A stretch of DNA of 34,829 nt from an uncultured Roseburia sp. (lineage in GTDB: Bacteria > Bacillota_A > Clostridia > Lachnospirales > Lachnospiraceae), in contig CAAEAE010000149.1 in NCBI GenBank assembly GCA_900753715.1, forward strand, positions 1 through 34,829, in the 5' to 3' direction. Below the pieces are notes generated by a model. That model was not told where the DNA came from. It saw only the letters and a program-made list of their open reading frames with translations, and ran no database searches. Position numbers and translations under genes: made by a program. Position 1 is the stretch's first letter, and every line of letters starts with the position of its first letter. Positions 26,158-33,500 of this stretch are shown here, piece after piece.

Positions 26158-27723
26158 TCATAATTTTTCAATTTTCTTTAATCCATCTTTTTCCAGCCGA
26201 TACACCGTGTCACAGACTTCCTCAATATATTTTCTGTCATGGGAAATACTGATAATAACACCGTCAAATTCCTTTAAAATTCCGCGGATCACAGGTCCCG
26301 ACAACGGGGAAAAATTACGTGTCGGCTCGTCTAAAATCAGCACATTGCTGCCGTCCATACTCATTTTCAAAAACAAAAGCTTTGCCTTCTGTCCTCCGGA
26401 CAGTTCATTAATACTGTGCTCCATCTCATCCGCAGTGTATTTCATACTCCCCAGATAAGTGCGAATCCGTGTGAGTTCCTCCTTATCCCCGGTCGTCGCA
26501 AGAAACTCCACCGGCGTCAAAACTTTTCCAAGTTCCTTCTCCCGTTTTACAAACATTTCCTCGTAATCCTGTGGCATATAAGCGGCAGATATATCGTCCC
26601 TGCCCAAAAGCTCTTTTGCCATTTTCTTAAGAAGTGTTGTCTTCCCCGCTCCGTTCCGCCCCACAATGCAGATTTTCTCCGGTCCCATCAGTCGTAAGAA
26701 AATATGCTCCGCAAGAAGCGGTCCATCTTCCACTGCACGCAGCTCCTCCAACTCATACTCAAGCACACGTTTTCCGTTTGGAATCTTCTTTAAAGCCTCC
26801 ATTTTGGAAAAAATTGCTTCTTCCGTCTCCGGCATCTGCGTCAAGGAATCTTTTTCCCGCTCAAATCGTCTTCCCATGGATTTTACGGTGTGCATTTTCT
26901 TTTTCAAAGCAGCGCCTACCCCTGGTGCCTGTCTGGTAATAACACGCTGTTCATGTTCCACGCGCTGCTCAATCTGGCGGTATTTCTCCATCTGCTTTTC
27001 ATACTCGCTCCGCTCCTTACGCGCTCTCTGCTCCTGCCGTTCCATCCCAAGCTCGCGTTCCGACACATATGTCCGATAAGGCATCTGCGCTACCGTGTGA
27101 CGCGCCACCGTCTTTCTGCGAAGCTGTTCAAGATGTATTACGACGTTTGCCGTATTTTCAATCAGTGTCTCATCATGCGACACAAATAACACCGGTACCT
27201 CACTTTGATTGATAAAACGCTCCAGCCATTCTAACGTCTCGATATCAATATCATTTGATGGTTCGTCAAGCAGAAAAACATCCGGTGCTTCCAGCAAGAG
27301 TCCTGCAAGCTGCATCTTCACCTTCTCCCCGCCCGAAAGCGTTCCCATCTTCTGATCAGAAAATAGCATTTCCTGGGAAATGCCAAGTTCCACTGCAACC
27401 GCGGCAAGTTCCTTTGGACTTTTTTCATAAAACGCCGGTATCTCCGACAAGAATTCATACACGGTCTTTTCCTTCTTCGCGCTTGAAAGCTCCTGTGCAA
27501 GATAACCCATCCGAAGTCCGCCACGCAGAATCTCTCCTTCATATACGGCATAGTCCGCCACCAGTTCCTCGTCATAAATTAACTTTAACAATGTTGATTT
27601 TCCGTTTCCTTCCTCCCCGATAATCACCGCTTTATCTCCTGGATTTAAGAAAAATGAAAAGTTTTCCACAATTGGTCGTAAATCTTTCCTATGATAAATA
27701 GATAAGTTCTTAATCTGTAACAT
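26158..27723 (-). CDS. ABC-F family ATPase
   Basis: ABC-F proteins carry two ATPase domains and no membrane domain; they act on the ribosome as translation factors or as antibiotic-resistance protection factors. The 521-residue product has Walker A sites EEGNGKST and GRNGAGKTT, signature motifs LSGGEKVK and LSGGQKAK, and Walker B motifs FLLDEPSN and LILDEPTR, with a long charged linker (about 200-290, rich in Arg/Glu/Gln) between the domains, the region that reaches into the ribosome. I use the ATG at 27723, behind GGGGG; an upstream extension of the frame only reads the 48-nt repeat. The unusual leader (27724-28110) with an intrinsic terminator is compatible with regulated attenuation, as known for resistance-type ABC-F genes. 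A resistance role is possible but not shown. Confidence 0.9.
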   Translation of the reverse strand: MLQIKNLSIYHRKDLRPIVENFSFFLNPGDKAVIIGEEGNGKSTLLKLIYDEELVADYAVYEGEILRGGLRMGYLAQELSSAKKEKTVYEFLSEIPAFYEKSPKELAAVAVELGISQEMLFSDQKMGTLSGGEKVKMQLAGLLLEAPDVFLLDEPSNDIDIETLEWLERFINQSEVPVLFVSHDETLIENTANVVIHLEQLRRKTVARHTVAQMPYRTYVSERELGMERQEQRARKERSEYEKQMEKYRQIEQRVEHEQRVITRQAPGVGAALKKKMHTVKSMGRRFEREKDSLTQMPETEEAIFSKMEALKKIPNGKRVLEYELEELRAVEDGPLLAEHIFLRLMGPEKICIVGRNGAGKTTLLKKMAKELLGRDDISAAYMPQDYEEMFVKREKELGKVLTPVEFLATTGDKEELTRIRTYLGSMKYTADEMEHSINELSGGQKAKLLFLKMSMDGSNVLILDEPTRNFSPLSGPVIRGILKEFDGVIISISHDRKYIEEVCDTVYRLEKDGLKKIEKL

Positions 27724-27751
27724 ATATCTGCCCCCTTTTGATTCAAAATAA

Positions 27752-27772
27752 CGTGTGCGCCTGCCGCACACG
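27752..27772 (-). promoter_or_regulatory. Perfect 8-bp hairpin before the ABC-F gene
   Basis: CGTGTGCG and CGCACACG flank a 5-nt loop, about 30 nt before the ABC-F start codon and directly after the 48-nt element. On the minus strand it is followed by TTATTTTG, a poor T-run, so it is more likely an mRNA structure than a terminator. Confidence 0.55.
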
Positions 27773-27775
27773 ATT

Positions 27776-27823
27776 GCGCCCGAGCGGTATGCGAAGCATA
27801 AACTTCCTCTCTGCGAGGTGCGC
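27776..27823 (-). repeat. 48-nt dispersed element, copy 2
   Basis: This copy matches 7842-7889 at 41 of 48 positions without gaps. It carries ATGC-GAA-GCAT (27789-27799) and a CCTC/GAGG hairpin (27806-27809 with 27815-27818). As with copy 1 it starts within a few bases of the T-run of a leader terminator and lies upstream of the gene's ribosome binding site. A reading-frame artefact spanning it produces a spurious N-terminal extension of the ABC-F protein. Confidence 0.75.
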
Positions 27824-27827
27824 AAGC

Positions 27828-27862
27828 AAAAAAAGCCTGCTTCCGCAGCCGGAAACAGACTT
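27828..27862 (-). terminator. Intrinsic terminator ending the structured RNA
   Basis: On the minus strand a 13-bp stem (27862-27850 with 27845-27833) with a 4-nt loop is followed by seven T residues. Two of its pairs are G-T wobbles that pair only in minus-strand RNA, which fixes the direction. It lies about 105 nt upstream of the ABC-F start codon. Confidence 0.9.
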
Positions 27863-28110
27863 CTAAATCATCCACTATATCTTAAGGGAACGCTTAAAGG
27901 TTCCATATGCCAGCACCCACACATGGGTACTGCGACAGATTTGTTATGGACTCTCTTGATAGTATACTCCGGCACCGGAAGCGCAACAAAGTAAACCTCT
28001 TTTGTTCACGGCTTTATCCGTGCTCCATCCGAGGTTTCCGTCAGATAATCTCTGACTGACGCATTATTCTGGTTTCATTAGAATCTACTATCGAATCCGC
28101 ACTCCTCTGT
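27828..28110 (-). ncRNA. Putative structured leader RNA or small RNA, unrecognised family
   Basis: No credible gene fills 27724-28229. Read on the minus strand, 28092-27958 folds as a multibranched unit closed by 28092-28086 with 27964-27958 (7 bp). It holds four hairpins: 28084-28080/28070-28066, 28061-28056/28044-28039, a two-part arm 28037-28031/27999-27993 with inner stem 28022-28018/28011-28007, and a short 27981-27967 arm. A second module follows: 27950-27945 with 27907-27902 enclosing 27930-27924/27919-27913, where a G-T wobble again favours the minus strand. It ends in a strong terminator. No clear promoter is seen. It may be a riboswitch-like or attenuator leader of the ABC-F gene, or an independent RNA. 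It matches no riboswitch that I recognise. Confidence 0.55.
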
Positions 28111-28229
28111 TCCTACCTTTCAAAAATACTTGTGTGTTCGTTGGTTCTAGGTTACCAGTTTTCTCTCAGATTATCAAGATACAAATACACCTTCTCTGCA
28201 TCTGTAACCGTCCGGCAGGCATCTGCCGC

Positions 28230-29618
28230 CTACCCCTGCGTTTTCTCCCGGTACACCGGCTTCCTCAGCTCAAACGCCATCATGCCGATTGCAACAATTC
28301 CTGCGAGAAAGTCAGCAGCCGGTCCAGCATAGAGGATTCCGTCGATTCCCATAAAAAGCGGCAGAAGCACAAGAAGCGGCAAGAGGAAGATAATCTGTCT
28401 TGTCAGAGACAAAAACATTCCCTTTTTCGGAAATCCGGTAGCCGTAAAAAAGTTCGACGTAATCGGCTGCATAAAATTCAAAAACGTAAAGAATAGAAAT
28501 ACCCGGAAATACGAAGTTGCAAACTGATAATAAAGCTCGTTTCCATTGCCAAAAACAGATATAATCTGCCGCGGGAAGAGCTGGAAAATGGCAAAAGCAA
28601 TCACAGACAGCACACCACCGTAAATACTTGCCAGCAGATATCCTTCCCTCACGCGGTCATATTTCTTTGCGCCATAATTAAAGCTTACAATCGGCTGCAA
28701 TCCTTGGGAAATTCCAATCACCAGAGAGAAAAAGACCTGGTTGACCTTCATAATAATGCCGGAGCAGGCAAGCGGGATTGACTCGCCATACACGGATGCT
28801 GCACCATATTTGCGCAGGGAATTATTGAGCACAATCTGCACAATCATCATCGCAAGCTGGTTGCTGCACGGTGCAGCTCCAAGCGCCGCAACCCTGCCGA
28901 CATACGCTGCATGCGGAATCAGGTGCTCCTTTTTCAAATTCACTGTCTTACAGTGGAACAGATATTGAATAATCATGCAGCCTGCAACAAACTGCCCGAT
29001 GATAGTCGCAAGCGCTGCCCCAGCCATCCCCATGTTAAGTCCAAACACAAAAACCGCATCCAGTAGCGTATTGATAACAGCTCCGGTCAGATTGCAGACC
29101 ATCGTCATTTGGGGGCTGCCATCTGCACGCACCAGGTGTCCGCCCCCGGTGGACAGCAGAAAAAAAGGAAACCCGATAGACGTAATCCGTGTATAGGTCT
29201 TTGCATATTCTAACACATTCTCCGGTGAGCCAAATAACCGCAGAAGCGGCTCCAAAAAAATCTGTGTCACAACAAGAAGTACCAGACCGCAAATGACAAG
29301 CATGGATGCCGAATTACCAAGAAAATGTGCCGCTTTGTCCTTCTCTCCACTTCCCATGGAGAGGTTAAACGCTGATGCGCCGCCGATTCCGAATAATAAC
29401 GCTAACGACAGGCACGCCGTGGACAGTGGAAATGCAATGTTTGTCGCCGCATTTCCAAGCTCTCCGACACTCTGCCCGATAAAAAACTGATCTACAATAT
29501 TGTATAGTGCTCCCACCAGCATTGCGATGATGCTTGGAATGGCAAACTTGCCAAGCAGCTTCTTTACCGGCAGTACACCGATGGGATTTTCTCTTTCCTG
29601 TGTCATAAAAATAACCAT
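28230..29618 (-). CDS. MATE family efflux transporter
   Basis: MATE proteins export organic cations and drugs in exchange for Na+ or H+. The 462-residue product has the family length and about twelve transmembrane helices, with typical segments FAIPSIIAMLVGALYNIVDQ near the N-terminus and the repeated half beginning near GAAPCSNQLAMMIVQ. GISQGLQPIVSFNYGA in the second half is also characteristic. The start may instead be the ATG at 29606 (MTQEREN...), which looks more like relatives; neither has an ideal ribosome binding site. The substrate cannot be predicted. It lies upstream of the ABC-F gene in the same direction, about 500 nt away. Confidence 0.92.
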   Translation of the reverse strand: MVIFMTQERENPIGVLPVKKLLGKFAIPSIIAMLVGALYNIVDQFFIGQSVGELGNAATNIAFPLSTACLSLALLFGIGGASAFNLSMGSGEKDKAAHFLGNSASMLVICGLVLLVVTQIFLEPLLRLFGSPENVLEYAKTYTRITSIGFPFFLLSTGGGHLVRADGSPQMTMVCNLTGAVINTLLDAVFVFGLNMGMAGAALATIIGQFVAGCMIIQYLFHCKTVNLKKEHLIPHAAYVGRVAALGAAPCSNQLAMMIVQIVLNNSLRKYGAASVYGESIPLACSGIIMKVNQVFFSLVIGISQGLQPIVSFNYGAKKYDRVREGYLLASIYGGVLSVIAFAIFQLFPRQIISVFGNGNELYYQFATSYFRVFLFFTFLNFMQPITSNFFTATGFPKKGMFLSLTRQIIFLLPLLVLLPLFMGIDGILYAGPAADFLAGIVAIGMMAFELRKPVYREKTQG

Positions 29619-29760
29619 GCCTTTCTCATAAAAAAATGCGGAGTCATTTTAACATATTTTTAAAAGGTAGAAAAGCACCTTTTTGCCGAGATTTCTAAAA
29701 TTCTTAATTTTTTATGAAATATTTGCAAAAAAATACAAAAAAACACTTTACACATATTCT

Positions 29761-29789
29761 CTTATAATAGTACAATAGAACTATGTCAA
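29761..29789 (-). promoter_or_regulatory. Promoter of the MATE gene, overlapping divergent region
   Basis: TTGACA (29789-29784) and TATAAG (29766-29761) are 17 nt apart on the minus strand, giving an A/T-rich leader of about 135 nt. The plus-strand promoter for the CheW-like gene must lie in the same stretch (TTTACA at 29747-29752 with TACAAT at 29771-29776 is a weak candidate), so the two transcripts probably compete. The leader contains a small hairpin, AAAAGGT/ACCTTTT. Confidence 0.75.
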
Positions 29790-29808
29790 TAAGAAGGAAT
29801 CGGAAATC

Positions 29809-30051
29809 ATGCAATTGCTGACGTTTACGCTAAACGACATCCGTTTTGGTGTTCCCGTGGAAGATGTGGAATCCATTGAAAACCGGATGGACGTTGTGGG
29901 CGTTCCAAACGCTCCGGCACATTTTGAGGGAATTATCGATGTAAACGAACAGCAGCTCTTTCCCCTGCCTTCCATCGTAAATGAGGCGCAGCAGGAAGTC
30001 GCACAGCTCGTCGAAGATAGTTCTAAAAAGACTCATTCATTATCAACATAG
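29809..30051 (+). CDS. Very short CheW-like protein
   Basis: CheW couples chemoreceptors to the CheA kinase. This product is only 80 residues, about half a normal CheW (around 150). Residues 1-60 (LLTFTLNDIRFGVPVEDVES, GVPNAPAHFEGIIDVNEQQL) align with the first beta-barrel half of CheW, ending near the place where CheW has its RG(E/N) motif, which is replaced here by VNEQQ. The rest is a hydrophilic tail. No continuation is seen in another frame, so this does not look like a simple frameshift. It is followed after 12 nt by a chemoreceptor gene, implying that the pair works together, perhaps as a dedicated or regulatory mini-CheW. Confidence 0.72.
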   Translation: MQLLTFTLNDIRFGVPVEDVESIENRMDVVGVPNAPAHFEGIIDVNEQQLFPLPSIVNEAQQEVAQLVEDSSKKTHSLST

Positions 30052-30063
30052 GAGGAAAATGTT

Positions 30064-31764
30064 ATGTTCACAAACTTAGGAATCAAAGAACGGCTGAAAA
30101 AGTCTTTCACTCTGGTTGCACTGATTGCATCAATTGCAGGCACTGTCGGAGCACTGATGCTGCTTTTAACTTCCAGCCAGTACAAACACGCTTTAATCAA
30201 CTACGGCTTTTCACAGGGTGATATCGGAAAAGCCCTGACTGTATTTACCGATATCCGAAGCGCAACACGTGGTATAATCGGTTACGACGATGAGGCTCTT
30301 ATCGATCCTCTTTTGGAAACCCACGATTCCAAGAAAGAATCTTTTGAAAACTATTGGGAAACTGTTTCGGAAACTCTCGTGTCCAAAACTGAAAAAGAAC
30401 TTTATAATTCCATCAATGAAAACCTTTCCAAATATTGGGAACTTGATGAGCAGGCAGTTGAAATCGGAAAATCCACAGATGCCGATGCAAGCATCCAGGC
30501 ACAGCAGCTGATGCAGAACGAAGTAGCTCCGTTATATCAGACGATTTACGATGATATGGTATCCCTGATGGACGAGAAGGTGAATGAAGGAAATGTCATT
30601 GCAAACAGACTTTCCATTTTAAGTATTGTCCTGTTACTTGTCATTATTGCACTTGTGGTTGTTTCTCTGCTACTGTCCATACGTATGGGCGATTCCATTG
30701 CAAAAGGAATTGCAGACCCGATTACCGCACTGGCCGCACGTCTTAAGACGTTTGCCAAAGGTAACTTAAAAGATCCATTCCCTGTGGTGGATACACAGGA
30801 CGAAGTTGCAGATATGATTCAGACCGCAAACGAGATGAAGGACGCTTTAGGACTTGTAATTGCAGACTGCTCCGAACTGCTTGGTCAGATGGCTGATGGC
30901 AATTACGTTATCAATTCCAAAGATATTTCTATCTATGCCGGAGAATTCGAGGGACTTATCATTGCAATGCGTGATTTAAGAGACCGCATGATTGATACCT
31001 TAAATGCAATCGAAGATGCTTCCAGCCAGGTATCCGCCGGCTCCACAAACCTTGCCGAGGCCTCCCAGAGCCTTGCAGAGGGTGCTACCGAACAGGCTGG
31101 TGCCGTTGAAGAGCTCCAGGCAACCATCACAAGCATTACCGAGGACATCGATAAAGCAAGTGAGCAGGCACATGATTCTTACTTACAGGCCAAGAAATAC
31201 GCTGATGAGGCAGATAACAGCCGTGCCCAGATGAAAGCCATGGTTGACGCAATGGCACGCATCAATGATACCTCCAAGAAGATTGAAAACATTATTTCCG
31301 AAATCGAGGATATCGCTTCCCAGACCAACCTTCTCTCTCTGAACGCATCTATCGAGGCTGCAAGAGCCGGAGAAGCAGGACGTGGGTTTGCAGTCGTTGC
31401 TGACCAGATTCGTCAGTTAGCGGAACAGAGTACCAAATCTGCTGTTGATACCAGAGAGCTGATTGAAGGCTCCTTACAGGAGATTAACGAAGGCAACAAG
31501 GCTGCAGAGAACGCAGCAGCATCTATTGAAACCGTTGTTGAAGGAATCGAGAAGATTGCAGAAGCATCCAGAAATATCAGTGTTGTATCCAAAGACCAGG
31601 CAACTGCTATGGATCAGGCTGCGCAGGGTGTCAATCAGATTTCCGAAGTTGTTCAGGCAAACTCCGCTACCGCTCAGGAATCTTCTGCTACCAGTGAGGA
31701 GTTATCCGCTCAGGCAGTTTCCTTAGACGAATTAATCAGCAAATTCATCTTGCCTGAAAAATAA
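30064..31764 (+). CDS. Methyl-accepting chemotaxis protein
   Basis: A 566-residue membrane receptor. It has two membrane helices (about 15-37 and 182-207) enclosing a helical sensor domain of about 145 residues (four-helix-bundle type), then a HAMP domain and a long coiled-coil signalling domain. The highly conserved hairpin tip, [20 protein letters not shown] with [18 protein letters not shown], lies at about residues 417-450 and binds CheW/CheA. No C-terminal CheR-tethering pentapeptide is present. AGGAGG precedes the ATG. It follows the mini-CheW gene as a two-gene unit and ends in a terminator. The ligand is unknown. Confidence 0.94.
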   Translation: MFTNLGIKERLKKSFTLVALIASIAGTVGALMLLLTSSQYKHALINYGFSQGDIGKALTVFTDIRSATRGIIGYDDEALIDPLLETHDSKKESFENYWETVSETLVSKTEKELYNSINENLSKYWELDEQAVEIGKSTDADASIQAQQLMQNEVAPLYQTIYDDMVSLMDEKVNEGNVIANRLSILSIVLLLVIIALVVVSLLLSIRMGDSIAKGIADPITALAARLKTFAKGNLKDPFPVVDTQDEVADMIQTANEMKDALGLVIADCSELLGQMADGNYVINSKDISIYAGEFEGLIIAMRDLRDRMIDTLNAIEDASSQVSAGSTNLAEASQSLAEGATEQAGAVEELQATITSITEDIDKASEQAHDSYLQAKKYADEADNSRAQMKAMVDAMARINDTSKKIENIISEIEDIASQTNLLSLNASIEAARAGEAGRGFAVVADQIRQLAEQSTKSAVDTRELIEGSLQEINEGNKAAENAAASIETVVEGIEKIAEASRNISVVSKDQATAMDQAAQGVNQISEVVQANSATAQESSATSEELSAQAVSLDELISKFILPEK

Positions 31765-31799
31765 AGCCAATAACCGGAAATGGTTTCTAGCAAAAAGCC

Positions 31800-31835
31800 A
31801 TGCGCCTTATGTGTTTCACATAGGGCGCATTTTTT
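31800..31835 (+). terminator. Intrinsic terminator after the chemoreceptor gene
   Basis: A 14-bp stem with one G-T wobble and a 3-nt loop (31800-31830), followed by a T-run, lies 35 nt after the stop codon. Confidence 0.92.
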
Positions 31836-31877
31836 ATGCCATCGTAATCTGTGCATTGGAAAAGAAACATCGGATGC

Positions 31878-31906
31878 TTGACAAGTCCTCACAATAGTGC
31901 TAAGAT
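31878..31906 (+). promoter_or_regulatory. Promoter of the AspRS leader
   Basis: TTGACA (31878-31883) and TAAGAT (31901-31906) are 17 nt apart. The predicted start near 31913 gives a leader of about 300 nt before the AspRS gene. Confidence 0.85.
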
Positions 31907-31940
31907 ACAGAAAAATTAAAGCAGGAAAGGGATTTACGCC

Positions 31941-32024
31941 ATGATGTTATCTAATTTGTTCCGTAAAGTAAACAGGGACGACGATCGGCAGCGTTTGTAC
32001 GTGCCGGACAGTGACAGACTTTAA
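31941..32024 (+). CDS. Putative Asp-rich leader peptide
   Basis: A 27-codon reading frame with AGGAAAGGG upstream lies between promoter and attenuator. It contains Asp at positions 13, 14, 15, 23 and 25 and Asn at 5 and 11, seven codons whose tRNAs are charged by the downstream enzyme if that enzyme is non-discriminating. The three consecutive Asp codons at 31977-31985 are the likely stalling site. Five Arg codons are also present, so Arg sensing cannot be excluded from composition alone. I infer a regulatory role from position and composition; a stable product is unlikely. Confidence 0.6.
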   Translation: MMLSNLFRKVNRDDDRQRLYVPDSDRL

Positions 32025-32154
32025 GCTGTGACTGCACCGCGCAGGTACAAGCGCTCTTTGTGTTGTACCTGTACGGTGTCGGAAAAAGATAACGCAGGCG
32101 TCCTGCCAGAATCCGGCAGAGAAGTCTCCCATTTTTTAAGACCACACAGGTACA
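31994..32154 (+). promoter_or_regulatory. Alternative hairpins of a putative transcription attenuator
   Basis: Segment A (32034-32050) pairs with segment B (32063-32079) over 17 positions with one mismatch. B (TGTACCTGT, 32064-32072) can instead pair perfectly with C (ACAGGTACA, 32146-32154), which is the left arm of the terminator, so A:B allows termination and B:C prevents it. An upstream segment, TTTGTAC (31994-32000), inside the leader frame just after the Asp run, can pair with GTACAAG of A (32045-32051) and would free B. The arrangement is what ribosome-mediated attenuation needs. The pairings are seen in the sequence; the mechanism is inference. Confidence 0.6.
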
Positions 32155-32177
32155 TATCATACCTGCGTGGTCTTTTT
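32138..32177 (+). terminator. Leader terminator (attenuator) upstream of AspRS
   Basis: A 15-bp stem with one mismatch (32138-32152 with 32160-32174) and a 7-nt loop runs into a T-run, 37 nt before the AspRS start codon. It must be read through for the gene to be expressed. Confidence 0.9.
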
Positions 32178-32213
32178 GTAATTCCATTTCCCAAGAAAAA
32201 GGAGGACTATCCC

Positions 32214-33500
32214 ATGAAAGAATTTTTACTTGAAAACATCGGTCATACCGTGCAAATCCACGGCAGCATCCACAAAATCCGCCGTATGAGCGGCTTCGCC
32301 TTTGTACTGCTTCGTACCAGAGAGGAAATCATCCAGTGTGTTTACGGTGAAGATTTTTCCCAGTTTCCGCTCTCCCTGTTAAAGGAGGAAGCGTGTGTGT
32401 CCCTCTCCGCTCTCGTGGTGGAAGAGCCGCGTTCCAAAAGCGGCTTTGAGCTTCGTCTTCTGACTGCGGAAGTGTTATCCACACCAGCCGAGCCTTCTCC
32501 CATCGTCATCCACAACAAGCAGGTGGAGACCTCGATTGAAAACCTTTTAGACTACCGCCCAGTCACCCTGCGCAATGAATCCGAACGCGCCATTTTTAAG
32601 ATTCAGGCAGGCTTATGTGAGGGCTTCCGCCGTTTCCTCTCCACAGAAGGCTTTACCGAAATCCATACACCAAAGGTAGTCGCCACCGGTGCCGAGGGCG
32701 GTGCCAATATTTTTCATCTGGAATACTTCAGAAAAGATGCGTTCCTTGCCCAGAGCCCGCAGTTCTACAAGCAGACCATGGTCGGCGTATTCGAGCGCGT
32801 CTATGAGATTGCCCCTGTTTTCCGCGCGGAAAAACACGACACTTCCAGACACTTAAACGAATATACCAGTGTTGACTTTGAAATGGGATATATTAAAGAC
32901 TTTACAGAGATTATGGAAATGGAAACTGCAATGATTCGTTCTGCACTTTCTTACCTCTCTAAGAACTATGAAGCGGAACTTTCTACCCTGCATGCCGTCC
33001 TCCCGGAAGTGAAAGAGATTCCTTCGATTCCATTTCATGAAGCAAAGGAATTAATCTCTTCCACCTACCACCGTCCAATCACGGACCATGAGGACTTTGA
33101 ACCGGAGGAAGAAAAGCTGCTATGTGAGATTATCAAAAAGAAGACCGGTTCGGACTTTGTGTTTGTCACACATTATCCTTCCTCCAAGCGTCCATTCTAC
33201 GCAATGGAGAATCCCAAGAACCCGGCGGAGACCCTGAGCTTTGACCTTCTATTCCGCGGTCTTGAGGTCACAACCGGCGGACAGCGCATCCACGACTATC
33301 AGATGCAGCTTGCCAAGATGGAGCGCCTCGGTATGCACCCGGAGCTGTTTGAAAGCTACCTGATGGCACATAAATACGGTCTGCCGCCGCACGGCGGACT
33401 TGGCATCGGCTTAGAGCGTTTTACCGCCAGACTTCTCGGTTTTGAAAATGTGCGGCGCGCAGCACTCTTCCCGAGAGACATTCACAGACTTATTCCGTAG
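32214..33500 (+). CDS. aspS: Aspartyl-tRNA synthetase, archaeal (probably non-discriminating) type
   Basis: A class II synthetase of 428 residues, the archaeal AspRS length; bacterial-type AspRS is near 590. An N-terminal OB-fold anticodon-binding domain (about 1-105) precedes the catalytic domain with motif 2 FRAEKHDTSRHLNEYTSVD and motif 3 GLGIGLERFTARLLG. TSRHLNE(Y/F)TSVD distinguishes it from AsnRS. In many Clostridia this type also charges tRNA-Asn, with conversion to Asn-tRNA by GatCAB; that is expected here but not provable from the sequence. The ATG at 32214 has AAAGGAGG 8 nt upstream; extension of the frame to 32028 only reads the attenuator. The 3' end overlaps the convergent kinase gene by 11 nt. 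Confidence 0.93.
   Translation: MKEFLLENIGHTVQIHGSIHKIRRMSGFAFVLLRTREEIIQCVYGEDFSQFPLSLLKEEACVSLSALVVEEPRSKSGFELRLLTAEVLSTPAEPSPIVIHNKQVETSIENLLDYRPVTLRNESERAIFKIQAGLCEGFRRFLSTEGFTEIHTPKVVATGAEGGANIFHLEYFRKDAFLAQSPQFYKQTMVGVFERVYEIAPVFRAEKHDTSRHLNEYTSVDFEMGYIKDFTEIMEMETAMIRSALSYLSKNYEAELSTLHAVLPEVKEIPSIPFHEAKELISSTYHRPITDHEDFEPEEEKLLCEIIKKKTGSDFVFVTHYPSSKRPFYAMENPKNPAETLSFDLLFRGLEVTTGGQRIHDYQMQLAKMERLGMHPELFESYLMAHKYGLPPHGGLGIGLERFTARLLGFENVRRAALFPRDIHRLIP

Noticed and set aside
27724..27825. N-terminal extension of the ABC-F protein
   Set aside because: It consists of the 48-nt repeat and a hairpin; GGGGG precedes the ATG at 27723, where homology begins.
27896..27989. Small TTG-started minus-strand frame inside the structured RNA (about 30 codons)
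   Set aside because: No recognised similarity, and the bases are better explained by paired arms; kept only as a weak alternative to a leader peptide.
31907..32213. T-box leader in front of the AspRS gene
   Set aside because: The conserved AGGGTGGNACCGCG segment and stem I features are absent; the alternative hairpins plus leader frame explain the region better.
32028..32213. N-terminal extension of AspRS
   Set aside because: The extension is the attenuator hairpins and terminator; a strong ribosome binding site precedes the ATG at 32214 and the length then fits the family.
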